Counted from the first letter of the stretch, positions 19,014 through 28,101 are shown. The stretch is 64,000 bases of DNA from Allocoprococcus comes (GCF_013300725.1 NZ_JAAIMM010000006.1:62001-126000), one strand, 5' to 3'. The notes: generated by a model from the sequence alone, not told the origin. Made by a program: numbers and translations.

Positions 19014-20462
19014 ATGAATGCTGATGGAAACGTAATCAAAATCAAACATGACGTACTGTTCGAAATAGCAAAGCTTGCTTTTGCAGGTGAACTTGAAGAA
19101 CAGCGTGATCACCTCCCGCTGAAGCTTATTCCGGGACCGACACCGCAGTTCCGCTGCTGTATCTACAAAGAGCGTGAGATCATCCGCCAGAGAATCCGCC
19201 TCGCAGAAGGCAAAGCTCCGGGACCGGAAGATGATGGCAATATCATCCAGGTTATTTCTTCTGCCTGCGAAGACTGTCCGATCTCCAGCTACACAGTAAC
19301 AGAGAACTGTCAGAACTGTCTTGGAAAGGCATGTATCAATGCCTGTAAGTTTGGGGCAATTGAACCGGGACATTACCGTTCCCACATTGACGCATCCAAG
19401 TGTAAAGAATGTGGTCAGTGCGCCAAAGCCTGTCCGTACAATGCCATTGCACATTTAAAACGTCCGTGTAAATTCAGTTGTCCGGTTGATGCGATCACTT
19501 ACGACGAGCATGGCATTTCCGTAATCGACAAAAACAAATGTATCCGCTGCGGTAAATGTATCCACAGCTGTCCATTTGGTGCAATTGCTTCCAAAACATT
19601 TATTGTTCCGGTAATCAATGCTTTAAGAGAAGGCAAACACATCTACGCAATGGCTGCTCCTGCCACAGAAGGTCAGTTTGGTGCTGACATTACCATGGAA
19701 AGCTGGCGCAAAGCAATGAAAGAGCTCGGATTCGTAGATTTCTACGATGTAGGACTCGGTGGAGATATGACTGCTGCTTACGAAGCTGAAGAATGGGCTG
19801 AAGCTTACAAAGAAGGACAGAAAAAAGTAACCTCCTGCTGCCCTGCATTTGTAAATATGGTTCGCCTGCATTACCCACAGCTTGCTGACAATATCTCAAC
19901 AACTGTTTCTCCGATGTGTGCAATTTCCCGTATGATCAAAGCACAGGATCCGGAAGCGATCACTGTATTTATCGGACCTTGCCTTGCTAAGAAATCCGAA
20001 GTTGTCGATCAGCAGATTGAAGGAAATGCAGATTATGTTCTTACATACAGCGAGATCCGTGCGATCATGAAAGCAAAAGATGTTGAGCTCGAGGCCTGTC
20101 CGAATGACAACCAGACCGCTTCTACCTTCGGAAAACGCTTTGCAAATTCCGGCGGTGTAACAGCAGCTGTTCTGGAAAGTCTGAAAGAATCTGACAACTG
20201 CATCGATGCGAAAGTCTGTCGTGCAAATGGTTCTCAGGAATGTAAGAAAGCCCTCCTTCTCATGAAGGTTGGACGTCTTCCGGAAGACTTCATCGAAGGT
20301 ATGGCATGTGACGGCGGATGTGTCGGCGGTCCAAGTTCATTCAATGACCAGATGGCTTCCAAGAAGAACCGTGATGCCTTGATTTCTCAGGCTGATGACC
20401 GTGGAATTCTTGATAACCTGAAGAATTATGATATGGATAAGTTCTCTATGCATAGAGACTAA
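19014..20462 (+). CDS. [FeFe] hydrogenase, group B type (monomeric, ferredoxin-linked)
   Basis: Has the three H-cluster motifs in group B form: TSCCPAF at 273-279, GPCLAKK at 321-327 (group A has MPCTAKK) and EGMACDGGCVGGP at about 428-440. The N-terminal half holds several [4Fe-4S] sites: CQNCLGKACINAC (99-111), CKECGQCAKAC (130-140), CKFSCP and CIRCGKCIHSC (176-186). No NADH or diaphorase subunit gene is adjacent, so it is an orphan likely using ferredoxin to evolve or take up H2. 482 residues. Maturases hydE/F/G are not in the window. A strong terminator follows at once. Confidence 0.9.
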   Translation: MNADGNVIKIKHDVLFEIAKLAFAGELEEQRDHLPLKLIPGPTPQFRCCIYKEREIIRQRIRLAEGKAPGPEDDGNIIQVISSACEDCPISSYTVTENCQNCLGKACINACKFGAIEPGHYRSHIDASKCKECGQCAKACPYNAIAHLKRPCKFSCPVDAITYDEHGISVIDKNKCIRCGKCIHSCPFGAIASKTFIVPVINALREGKHIYAMAAPATEGQFGADITMESWRKAMKELGFVDFYDVGLGGDMTAAYEAEEWAEAYKEGQKKVTSCCPAFVNMVRLHYPQLADNISTTVSPMCAISRMIKAQDPEAITVFIGPCLAKKSEVVDQQIEGNADYVLTYSEIRAIMKAKDVELEACPNDNQTASTFGKRFANSGGVTAAVLESLKESDNCIDAKVCRANGSQECKKALLLMKVGRLPEDFIEGMACDGGCVGGPSSFNDQMASKKNRDALISQADDRGILDNLKNYDMDKFSMHRD

Positions 20463-20470
20463 AATTAAAA

Positions 20471-20515
20471 GGGCGTGTGAAAAATGAGAAATCATTTTTC
20501 ACACGCCCTTTTTAA
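20471..20515 (+). terminator. Terminator of the hydrogenase gene
   Basis: GGGCGTGTGAAAAATGA pairs with TCATTTTTCACACGCCC (20471-20508) and is followed by TTTTT. Confidence 0.9.
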
Positions 20516-20623
20516 CAAAAAATTCTTATTCAAATGCATCAAAAATCGTGCAGGCATTTTCAAATGATGAATAACCGGAAAGATTAATTGTGCAAACATA
20601 CTAATCGCTTGCATATTAAGGCA

Positions 20624-20684
20624 AAAATAAGGGAGTTTTGCTCTATCATTGAAATAAGTTATAAAGTAAAACTCCCCTTATTTT
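20624..20684 (-). terminator. Inverted repeat downstream of the FliB-like gene
   Basis: AAAATAAGGGAGTTTT (20624-20639) and AAACTCCCCTTATTTT (20668-20684) are inverted with one extra base, separated by 28 nt. On the minus strand the helix ends in T-rich sequence after the FliB-like stop, so it probably terminates that unit; the long loop is unusual. Confidence 0.55.
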
Positions 20685-20710
20685 AATTATACACACCACG
20701 CATCTATTTA

Positions 20711-21847
20711 TTATCCCTTATACCACGGCAGCCTATCCCGCAGCATCATCTTTTCCATCCGCTCCAGATTCTTATCCGAATGCTCAATCTCCCGCGAATA
20801 CCGGTACACCAGCTCCACAATCTCTTCCTGCGCAAGCGTCCCTTCATTCTCAATCCACCGTGCTTTCCACAGCTCATAAATATGGTAGGTACTTATCACC
20901 GCCATCTGCACCTTCGCATAAATCCTTCCATCATAAACCGCACCGCAGAAATAAGTGAAAATAAAATATACCAGAAGCTGCTCTGCCTGGATCTGGATAT
21001 CACTCTCTTCCTTCACCCACTTCTTAAAGTCAGACGAGATTCCTTTATACGCATCTGCTCCCTGCGCATACAGAAGTTCTTCGCTCTCCATCAAAAGCAT
21101 ATCCCAGTCCTCGCGCAGAAGTTCCAATTCATAAAGTTCCCGGAACATCTTATGCGCCATCTCCCATCTTTCCTGCACAGACAGCTTTTCCTCTTTCCAA
21201 AGTTTCCGTACAAACTTTCGGGCACTCTTTGTCTGATAACGGTCAATGACTTCCTCGCAGGAAAATAACTGTTCCCGGTTAAATCTGACCTGCAGGTCAT
21301 GTGCCATCCCAAGGACCAGACCGGCTCTTACTTTTAAGGAATGCTCCCGGTCCTGCAGGATTGCAAGCATTGCATCTCTCGCATCTACAAGCATAGAATA
21401 CAGAAACGGATCAAATTCCTCGTATTCCTCTTCTCCTTCTTTTTCATAAGTAAGAAAACGTACCGGCTTCTTCTTCTCCATCAGGATCCTTGCCACCTCC
21501 GGACAGGATACAGACAGGGTAATCTCCCGGACATCCTCAAACTCCTCGACATGTCTTGGGTACAGACGACAGGTTTTACACAGACTTTTCTCTCCGAGAT
21601 TCGCATACATCTCACACAGATTGCAGTCATTTAAAAATGCACATCGCTTTTCTTTATCCTGCCTGAAAATACCACGGATCCAATCTATAGACTTCAACAT
21701 TGTAAAACGGAATTTCCCTTTTACATGCTTATATTTGTTCAATGATTTTTTGTCAATAACGATCTGCCATCCCGCACAGCAGGTATCCTCGCATTTGTCT
21801 GCGATGCAGGTGAACTCTTTATAATAATCCGGAATTGTATATTGCAT
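20711..21847 (-). CDS. FliB-like (lysine-N-methylase) Cys-rich protein
   Basis: Related to FliB, which methylates flagellin lysines in Salmonella. 378 residues; the N-terminus has the family's Cys pattern CIADKCEDTCCAGW, then CAFLNDCNLC and LCKTCRLYPR, probably binding an Fe-S cluster or zinc. The remainder is helical. No flagellar gene is in the window, so the target may be another protein; FliB-like genes are common in non-motile Lachnospiraceae. It ends the nth unit, starting one base after the nth stop. Confidence 0.8.
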   Translation of the reverse strand: MQYTIPDYYKEFTCIADKCEDTCCAGWQIVIDKKSLNKYKHVKGKFRFTMLKSIDWIRGIFRQDKEKRCAFLNDCNLCEMYANLGEKSLCKTCRLYPRHVEEFEDVREITLSVSCPEVARILMEKKKPVRFLTYEKEGEEEYEEFDPFLYSMLVDARDAMLAILQDREHSLKVRAGLVLGMAHDLQVRFNREQLFSCEEVIDRYQTKSARKFVRKLWKEEKLSVQERWEMAHKMFRELYELELLREDWDMLLMESEELLYAQGADAYKGISSDFKKWVKEESDIQIQAEQLLVYFIFTYFCGAVYDGRIYAKVQMAVISTYHIYELWKARWIENEGTLAQEEIVELVYRYSREIEHSDKNLERMEKMMLRDRLPWYKG

Positions 21848-22489
21848 TTATTTTTCTACCCCTACCTTCTTACAGATATCCGCCAGACAGCATCTGTCGC
21901 AGTGCGGCTTCGTCCTTGCCGTACAGACTTCTCTTCCGTGGTACACCAGTCTGTGACAGAAGTCACTTCCTTCCTCCGGCGGAACCAGCTTCCAGAGTTC
22001 CATCTCTACTTTCTTCGGATCCTTAATCCCGTCTACCAGTCCAATGCGATTTACCAGACGAATACAATGCGTATCTGTAACGATCGCAGGCTCTCCAAAT
22101 ACATCTCCCATGATCAGGTTCGCGCTCTTTCTCCCAACACCGGGCAGCTTTAAGATCGCATTAAAATCCTTCGGAATCTTACCGCCATATTCATCCCGGA
22201 GCATCTTCATACAGGCACTGATATCCCGTGCCTTACTTTTCCCAAGCCCGCAAGGACGGACGATTTCCTCAATATCATTGACATCTGCTTCTGCAAGAGC
22301 CTCTACTGTCGGATATTTTGCAAATAAGCCTTCTACAACTACATTTACCCGTGCATCGGTACACTGCGCCGCAAGACGCACACTGACCAGAAGCTTCCAT
22401 GCCTGATCATAATCCAGGGTACAGTCTGCATCCGGATATTCCTTTCTCAAGCGTTCTATTACTTCCAGTGTTCTCTGTTTCTTTGTCAT
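21848..22489 (-). CDS. nth: Endonuclease III
   Basis: Bifunctional DNA glycosylase/AP lyase for oxidised pyrimidines. 213 residues. The helix-hairpin-helix LPGVGRKSANLIMG holds the catalytic Lys and the following VTDTHCIRL the catalytic Asp. The C-terminal [4Fe-4S] loop is CTARTKPHCDRCCLADIC; the spacing between the first two ligands is seven residues instead of the usual six. Closely joined to the FliB-like gene downstream. Confidence 0.94.
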   Translation of the reverse strand: MTKKQRTLEVIERLRKEYPDADCTLDYDQAWKLLVSVRLAAQCTDARVNVVVEGLFAKYPTVEALAEADVNDIEEIVRPCGLGKSKARDISACMKMLRDEYGGKIPKDFNAILKLPGVGRKSANLIMGDVFGEPAIVTDTHCIRLVNRIGLVDGIKDPKKVEMELWKLVPPEEGSDFCHRLVYHGREVCTARTKPHCDRCCLADICKKVGVEK

Positions 22490-22504
22490 CTTTTTTATCC
22501 TTCT

Positions 22505-23206
22505 TTATCTCATATTTTGTATGGTAAGATAATTCATCTGCTTCATAAGTTTAAAATCTTCTTTGTTGAATGTAAGAAGATTCATAAGCTTTTCTTTATT
22601 TACAATTTCTTTTTCCGAAATCACTGCTTTAAAGGTCACCGGAAGCATCGTATAATTGGAGAGACCGGACACCAGTGCCAGCTGCTGTCCCGGATTCACC
22701 AGATTATTTACACAGGAGATCATGATGTGTTCTGATTTCAGCGCCTGGTTATGAAGCATATAGGTTCCGATAAATCCTTCCTTTTCATACTCACCAGCAT
22801 AAAGTCCTCCACATTCCCCCGGTTCTTTGACCTCACTTACGTCATTAAACAAATGCACTTTATATTTGTTATTCTTTCCTTCCACCGCCTGCTGTTCAAT
22901 CACACTTTTGACAATTACTTTTCCAATCCCGTCATAGCTGTACATATACAATTTTTCAATCGTCTCCGCATAAGTATATTCTTCCTCTTCCTCGGCAATC
23001 TCATCTCCGATAATCGCAAGAGGTGACACCTTAAAAATCTTAGACAATTCAAGAAATGTCGAAATGTCCAATGAAATATCCCCTTTTTCGTATTTAGAAA
23101 CTGTCGACACACTCTTATGCAGTCTTACGGCAAGTTCTTTCAGTGTCATATTATATGCCATTCGGTATTTTCTAATATTACGCCCTACCTTCTCATCTGC
23201 ATTCAT
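22505..23206 (-). CDS. XRE-family helix-turn-helix regulator
   Basis: 233 residues: an N-terminal Cro/C1-type HTH (RKYRMAYNMTLKELAVRLHK, STVSKYEKGDISLDI) and a C-terminal region of about 160 residues with no family I recognise, ending TFNKEDFKLMKQMNYLTIQNM. It has no enzymatic motif. It is 15 bases upstream of nth and may be in the same transcript, which would be an odd partner; target unknown. Confidence 0.8.
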   Translation of the reverse strand: MNADEKVGRNIRKYRMAYNMTLKELAVRLHKSVSTVSKYEKGDISLDISTFLELSKIFKVSPLAIIGDEIAEEEEEYTYAETIEKLYMYSYDGIGKVIVKSVIEQQAVEGKNNKYKVHLFNDVSEVKEPGECGGLYAGEYEKEGFIGTYMLHNQALKSEHIMISCVNNLVNPGQQLALVSGLSNYTMLPVTFKAVISEKEIVNKEKLMNLLTFNKEDFKLMKQMNYLTIQNMR

Positions 23207-23749
23207 ACCAATTTCCTTTCCTTTAAATCAATTTTTTTATGACATGTGCATAAATTTTAATACATTTCCCCAATTTTCTAACATGCACCATGCTTTTTCT
23301 CTTCTTTCAATAATAACACGTCTGATTTTTTCGTGTCAATAAAACGCACCCCTTTTGTCTTTTCTGATTTACCCGGATAAAATCTTTTCCTTCTGCTCTT
23401 ACTATATTATTTATCGTCCTTATTTTCGCTACACTCGTATCCACTTATGCCTCTAATGGGTATGATAACCGTATTCAGTGCCATCATACTAATCATTCAG
23501 TTATATGTATAATCAACTGGCATAAAAAGAAAAACTCTTATGAATTTTGAAAAAGAAGACTGCGAAAGTCTGATCCAGGATATTATAAGTCTGGTATTCA
23601 TAAACATTGTGGAAGATGCACCAGTCAAATGATTTACAATTAGAGATAGGATAACGTAATGTTTTTGTTAATTTTCACGTTATTCTCTCTTTTTCTGTTC
23701 ATTTTTTGTTTATTATGCATAGTTTCTATCCATTTCACATACAAATTCG
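23207..23749. other. Intergenic AT-rich stretch without a convincing gene
   Basis: About 540 bases between the XRE gene and the cyclase promoter. One short open frame (23540-23632, 30 codons, MNFEKEDCESLIQDI...) lacks a ribosome site and is not called. No repeats or tRNA seen. The first 100 bases probably contain the XRE promoter. Confidence 0.5.
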
Positions 23750-23778
23750 ATGACATTCCAGAACATTTATGATATAAT
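23750..23778 (+). promoter_or_regulatory. Promoter of the diguanylate cyclase gene
   Basis: ATGACA (23750-23755), 17 bases, TATAAT (23773-23778). A start of transcription near 23785 would give a leader of about 255 nt containing the structured element at 23805-24010. Confidence 0.6.
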
Positions 23779-23804
23779 TTAGAAAATCTAATTACTTATT
23801 TGTT

Positions 23805-24010
23805 AAGATACCGGGGCAAAAGGTCAGAAAGCCGATGCAGCTTGCTTGCAAGAGGATTTTTGACCTCTTGACCCGACAAAAACATGAGTAAGTAGCCATT
23901 TTTCAAAGAAAAATGAGTGGATTACGAATGTTTTTGAGGATTGCGAGAGTGCAAAGCACGTAGCAATCTGGTATCAAAGGGGGCAAAATACCTTTTGACC
24001 CCAACATCTT
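23805..24010 (+). ncRNA. Candidate structured leader RNA of the diguanylate cyclase gene
   Basis: An outer helix joins AAGAT (23805-23809), GGGG (23813-23816) and AAAAGGT (23818-23824) to ACCTTTT (23990-23996), CCCC (23999-24002) and ATCTT (24006-24010). Inside lie CATTTTTC-AAA-GAAAAATG (23897-23915) and a two-tier hairpin with GATTGC/GCAATC and GTGC/GCAC (23939-23968). The 5' arm 23813-23826 can instead pair 12 of 14 bases with 23861-23874, and 23850-23855 with 23864-23869. Alternative, exclusive helices are what a switch would need. It does not match the c-di-GMP-I motif. Inference from pairing only. Confidence 0.5.
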
Positions 24011-24039
24011 GTTAACGTACAATATGAGGGGGATCTTAC

Positions 24040-25524
24040 ATGAAAAAAATATCACGTCATGAACTGATGCAATACGGAACGGCTGTCATTTCGTTCCTGA
24101 TTGTAATGACGTTCACACTTCTGATTTTTTTCTGGTTTGTACAACAGAGCGTTGATAAGAGTGTACAGAACGTTATTCAAAAAAACACACTGCAGCAAAA
24201 GGATCACCTGGAACTGGTTCTGGAAAAAGAATATGAATTCCTGGAGAGTCCTGCTGCATACTTCGGAACAACTTCCGATCTGTTCAGCAACGATAATCTT
24301 CAGCTTCTTGCTGAACTGGCTTCTTCCAGCTCCTATCATCGGCTTATGCTTTTTTCTACAGACGGTATCGGGCACTCCAGCGATGGGAAAAAAATCGATG
24401 CAAATTCACGGGACTATTTTCAAAAGACATTGGAAGGCAGACGCGTCCTTAGTTCTCCTCTGTCAAGCAGAATAGACAACGAAACCCTTGTTGTCCTCAC
24501 AGTTCCTGTTTATGACAAAGATCAGAATATTATCGGTGTCCTTGGAGGCTCCATCGATGTCACGGAACTGACTACCATGCTCTTTGAGGATCTTTATTCC
24601 GATTCCGGCTACTCATTTATCACAGACTCGGACGGCAACATCATTTCCATTGAATCTACGCACAACGAAATCCGGGAGAACTTTTTTACTTCTTCCTCTG
24701 ACTGGGTATTTCAGACCTCGGAAGATGGTGCTACCCTTCAGGAAGATTTTAAGCAAGGACACGCAAACTGCCGCAAGATTACAGCAGATTTATCACATGC
24801 ACGCTACATTTCCTACCAGCCACTAAAGTACAACGGCTGGATGCTCTGCTATATCGTTCCTGCAGTCGATGCCCGTCAGCCCTTTGCTTTTATCAACAAC
24901 TTTGAAATCATTCTGTTCGCCTTTTTTATCTGCATTGTGCTGATCCTGATCTTCGCACTCTGGAAGATCAACCGGAAGAATCAGACTTCGCTTCTTCGCC
25001 AGGCGCATACAGATGCTCTGACCGGACTTCTGAACAAAGTTTATACAGAACACACGATTTCCGAATGGCTGCGCGAAAAAGATTTTGAAGATTTTCAGGC
25101 TTTAATGATGATCGATATGGATTATTTCAAGCAGATCAATGATACTTATGGACATGCAACCGGTGACCAGGTACTGAAAATATTTGCCGGATTTCTGAAA
25201 GAACAATTCCGGACAACCGATATCATCGGTCGTGTCGGTGGTGACGAATTTATGATCCTGATGAAAAATGTACGTCTGGATTACAGTATCCATCTGCACT
25301 TGCAAAAGCTCTATACAAATCTTCAAAATATAGATATCCCGGAACTAAATGGTCGGAAACTTTCCTGCAGTATCGGCTGTGCTGTTGCTCCAACGGATGC
25401 TGAATCTTTCAGCCAGTTATACCGCCTTGCTGATCATGCTCTGTATACAGCTAAGCACAACGGACGTGGACGTTTTGTTATTTACCACGATATCAAAAAC
25501 CAGCAGAAAACCGTTTTATCCTGA
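24040..25524 (+). CDS. Membrane diguanylate cyclase with dCACHE-type sensor
   Basis: Makes c-di-GMP from two GTP. 494 residues: TM helix at about 13-33, an extracytoplasmic double-CACHE-like sensor domain (SRDYFQKTLEGRRVLSSPL, VLTVPVYDKDQNIIGVLGGSID), TM helix at about 280-302, then a GGDEF domain (HTDALTGLLNK, MIDMDYFKQINDTYGH, RVGGDEFMIL at about 398-407). An RxxD product-inhibition site (RTTD) lies five residues before GGDEF. All catalytic residues are present. Single gene with its own promoter, long leader and terminator. Confidence 0.93.
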   Translation: MKKISRHELMQYGTAVISFLIVMTFTLLIFFWFVQQSVDKSVQNVIQKNTLQQKDHLELVLEKEYEFLESPAAYFGTTSDLFSNDNLQLLAELASSSSYHRLMLFSTDGIGHSSDGKKIDANSRDYFQKTLEGRRVLSSPLSSRIDNETLVVLTVPVYDKDQNIIGVLGGSIDVTELTTMLFEDLYSDSGYSFITDSDGNIISIESTHNEIRENFFTSSSDWVFQTSEDGATLQEDFKQGHANCRKITADLSHARYISYQPLKYNGWMLCYIVPAVDARQPFAFINNFEIILFAFFICIVLILIFALWKINRKNQTSLLRQAHTDALTGLLNKVYTEHTISEWLREKDFEDFQALMMIDMDYFKQINDTYGHATGDQVLKIFAGFLKEQFRTTDIIGRVGGDEFMILMKNVRLDYSIHLHLQKLYTNLQNIDIPELNGRKLSCSIGCAVAPTDAESFSQLYRLADHALYTAKHNGRGRFVIYHDIKNQQKTVLS

Positions 25525-25574
25525 TCCACGCCAGGAATTCTGGTACAGATCAATATTCCTGTCATTTAATCTCA

Positions 25575-25617
25575 AAATTCCCGCCGGGCAGATCCTGTAC
25601 CTGCCCGGCGGGAATTT
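25575..25617. terminator. Terminator after the diguanylate cyclase
   Basis: ATTCCCGCCGGGCAG pairs with CTGCCCGGCGGGAAT, a 15-bp GC-rich helix followed by TTTC and T-rich sequence. It may serve the convergent TtcA-like gene too. Confidence 0.8.
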
Positions 25618-25664
25618 CATTCTTCTTTATATCTCAGATACGCCTCCGGCATATCCAGTCATTT

Positions 25665-26798
25665 TTAATCATCGTAAGTATCCAGGAAATTATGTCTTAC
25701 ACCTTTTGCCTTGTAGCCGACAACCGTATCCAGATTGACATTTTCCACACTCTTGAAAATATTGCCCTCCACAAACGGGTTCGTCTTCTTAAGCTCTGCA
25801 ATCAGCTTTTTGATTTCCATACGCTTTGACTGATTTTCTTCATTGTTGCAGGTTGTACAGGTATCGGTAAACTTACATGCACACTGGATAAAATGCAGAT
25901 CATTGTAATCTCTCCATGCCTTGATGTCATCCTCACGGATCAGATACATCGGGCGGATCAGTTCCATCCCTTCAAAATTTGTACTGTGAAGCTTCGGCAT
26001 CATAGTCTGCACCTGCGCACTGTAGAGCATTCCCATCAGGATCGTCTCGATCACATCATCATAATGATGTCCCAGTGCGATTTTGTTACAGCCCATCTGC
26101 TGTGCAAAATTATAAAGATATCCCCGCCTCATCCTTGCACAGATATAACACGGTGATTTTTCAATCTCAAATACCGATTCAAAAATATTGGATTCAAAGA
26201 TCTGGATCGGAATCTTCATCTTCCTTGCATTTTCTTCAATGACCTTCCGGTTCTCCGGACTGTATCCCGGATCCATCACCAGGAACTTTACTTCAAAGTT
26301 AAACTTGTTGTGACGCTTTAATTCCTGGAAAAGCTTTGCCATCAGCATTGAATCTTTTCCACCGGAAATACATACTGCGATCCGGTCACCTTCTTTGACC
26401 AGTTCATATTCTCTGACAGCTTTTGTAAATTTAGACCAGATCTTCTTTTTGAACTTCTTGCGGATACTAAGTTCCACATGTTCACAGACATCATCTGCTT
26501 CCTTTTTCTTCATATCTGCCATCAGCCATCCAACATAACCGCCCTTCAGGCTGTATGCTTCATATCCCTGATCCTGCAGTTCTTCTGCGATATCCCTGCT
26601 GATCTGTCCTCTGCTGCAGCAGATAATGATCTTCTTTTCCTTATCTTCCGGCGGATTCTCCATCAGTGCATCTGCTGAGCTTGCCGTCGAATTCGGCAGG
26701 ATTCCATGGGCGCGCTCGATCTCGCCACGGATATCAAAAAGCTCATAGGACTCTGCAGGAAGCGCTTCCATTTCCTCGATCGTAATATCTATACTCAT
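25665..26798 (-). CDS. Rhodanese-TtcA-like fusion (tRNA thiolation-type enzyme)
   Basis: 377 residues from ATG 26798, which follows AAGGAGA. Residues about 1-100 are a rhodanese domain (YELFDIRGEIERAHG; active-site loop IICCSRGQISRD). The rest is a PP-loop enzyme: AVCISGGKDSMLMAKL, CYICARMRRGYLYN, IALGHHYDDVIET and a distal CACKF...CTTC. SGGKDS plus these cysteines are the TtcA pattern (2-thiolation of C32 in tRNA using a [4Fe-4S] cluster). The fusion suggests the rhodanese domain supplies persulfide sulfur to the thiolase. tRNA target is inference. Confidence 0.85.
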   Translation of the reverse strand: MSIDITIEEMEALPAESYELFDIRGEIERAHGILPNSTASSADALMENPPEDKEKKIIICCSRGQISRDIAEELQDQGYEAYSLKGGYVGWLMADMKKKEADDVCEHVELSIRKKFKKKIWSKFTKAVREYELVKEGDRIAVCISGGKDSMLMAKLFQELKRHNKFNFEVKFLVMDPGYSPENRKVIEENARKMKIPIQIFESNIFESVFEIEKSPCYICARMRRGYLYNFAQQMGCNKIALGHHYDDVIETILMGMLYSAQVQTMMPKLHSTNFEGMELIRPMYLIREDDIKAWRDYNDLHFIQCACKFTDTCTTCNNEENQSKRMEIKKLIAELKKTNPFVEGNIFKSVENVNLDTVVGYKAKGVRHNFLDTYDD

Positions 26799-27010
26799 TG
26801 ATTTTCTCCTTATAAAAAGAATGTACCCTGACACATAATCCTCTTTATTGAACAGAAAGTTCCATCTGGATTGTTGTCAAATAAAAAATACGCGTGTATC
26901 GGTACATATCATAGCATAATCTGTGCATCTGGTCAAAGGGAGATCCATCCGAAAATACCGGATCTCCGCTTATCCCACAGCATTTTTAACACTCCTGACT
27001 GTTGCAACTC

Positions 27011-27334
27011 TTACAATACTCTTAACAGCACCATATGCAGGATCGTTCCCGCTGCAATACTTATGAGTGTGTTGTGTTTCCATTTGTAGGTAACTGCAAC
27101 AGCAGCCACCGCAATTCCTTTTGGAAATGCGATTCCTCTCAGATCACTTCCCACATCTTTCAGACAGTAAACGATCAGAACTGCCATGATCGCCGCCGGA
27201 AGTACCTGCCCCAGCCTATCCAGCCACAGCGGCATCCGTCGCTCTCCGCTAAATGCCAGAAACGGCAATGCCCGAAGCGCGAACGTGCAAACTGCCGATA
27301 CCAGAACTGCCAGTAAAATTCCGCCCGTCGTCAT
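27011..27334 (-). CDS. azlD: Branched-chain amino acid exporter subunit AzlD
   Basis: Small membrane partner of AzlC. 107 residues from ATG 27334, which follows AAAAGGAGG; three TM helices (ILLAVLVSAVCTFALRALPFL, AAIMAVLIVYCL, TLISIAAGTILHMVLL). It overlaps the 3' end of azlC by 4 bases. AzlCD exports branched-chain amino acids or related compounds. Confidence 0.9.
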   Translation of the reverse strand: MTTGGILLAVLVSAVCTFALRALPFLAFSGERRMPLWLDRLGQVLPAAIMAVLIVYCLKDVGSDLRGIAFPKGIAVAAVAVTYKWKHNTLISIAAGTILHMVLLRVL

Positions 27335-28014
27335 ACACTTTTTCCTCCTTTTTCCGTAATGACCAGAATTCCGGATGTAATAAGAAGTGCCGGAAGCATA
27401 AAGCTTTTCTGCCCGAAGATCACCAGGCACAAAATCCCGATCCCAAGTCCGGTCATTGCCGGAATGTGTTTTCTGGTCTTTTCCCACTGATCGATGAAAA
27501 TGATCACAAACAGTGCCGTCATACAAAAATCGATTCCTTCCATATCAAACGGAAGCAGCTGCCCTATGACTCCACCTAAAACTGCCCCTGCCATCCAGTA
27601 ACACCGGCTGAAAAATGCAACCAGGAACATCGTATCCTCCTTCTCTTTTTCCGGGAGGTCGAGCGTACAGTTTACCGCATAGGTTTCATCCGTCATCGTG
27701 TGGATCATATAGAGCTTACGCCTGCCCATCTTCTGAAAATCCTTCAGAAAAGTAAGGCTGTAAAAAGTCTGTCTGCTGTTCATCAGAAACGCTGTCAGTG
27801 CGATCGTCACGATCGAGGCTCCACTGGATAAAAATGTGATCAGGACAAACTGGAATGCCCCGGTATATACGGTAAGACTGACAAACAGTGAATAATACCA
27901 GCCAAATCCGGCATTTTCCATCATAATCCCATATGCCATGCTTACGAAAATGTAGCTGCACATGATCGGAATGGATTTCAGAAAAGCATTTTTTCTGATC
28001 TGTGCCTTTGTCAT
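27331..28014 (-). CDS. azlC: Branched-chain amino acid exporter subunit AzlC
   Basis: 227-residue membrane protein with about six TM helices. The region SIPIMCSYIFVSMAYGIMM and FLMNSRQTFYSLTFL is typical of AzlC. Translationally coupled with azlD. A divergent or leader-type regulator is not adjacent; it sits downstream of metY after a terminator, so it probably has its own promoter. Confidence 0.92.
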   Translation of the reverse strand: MTKAQIRKNAFLKSIPIMCSYIFVSMAYGIMMENAGFGWYYSLFVSLTVYTGAFQFVLITFLSSGASIVTIALTAFLMNSRQTFYSLTFLKDFQKMGRRKLYMIHTMTDETYAVNCTLDLPEKEKEDTMFLVAFFSRCYWMAGAVLGGVIGQLLPFDMEGIDFCMTALFVIIFIDQWEKTRKHIPAMTGLGIGILCLVIFGQKSFMLPALLITSGILVITEKGGKSV

Positions 28015-28052
28015 AATGTTTTCTCCTTAAATTTTCTGTACAAATCGAAAAA

Positions 28053-28080
28053 GACGAAGGTTCCGAAAAACCTCCGTCCA
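28053..28080 (-). terminator. Terminator of metY
   Basis: On the minus strand GACGGAGGTT pairs with AACCTTCGTC and is followed by TTTTT. Confidence 0.85.
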
Positions 28081-28101
28081 AAATTTCTGTGTGTATAATA
28101 T

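Noticed and set aside
23540-23632. 30-codon open frame (MNFEKEDC...)
   Set aside because: No ribosome site, no hydrophobic or recognisable pattern and low coding character.
23785-24039. c-di-GMP-I (GEMM) riboswitch before the cyclase
   Set aside because: The conserved GEMM core with its GNRA tetraloop helix and receptor was not found; the region has a different multi-helix layout.
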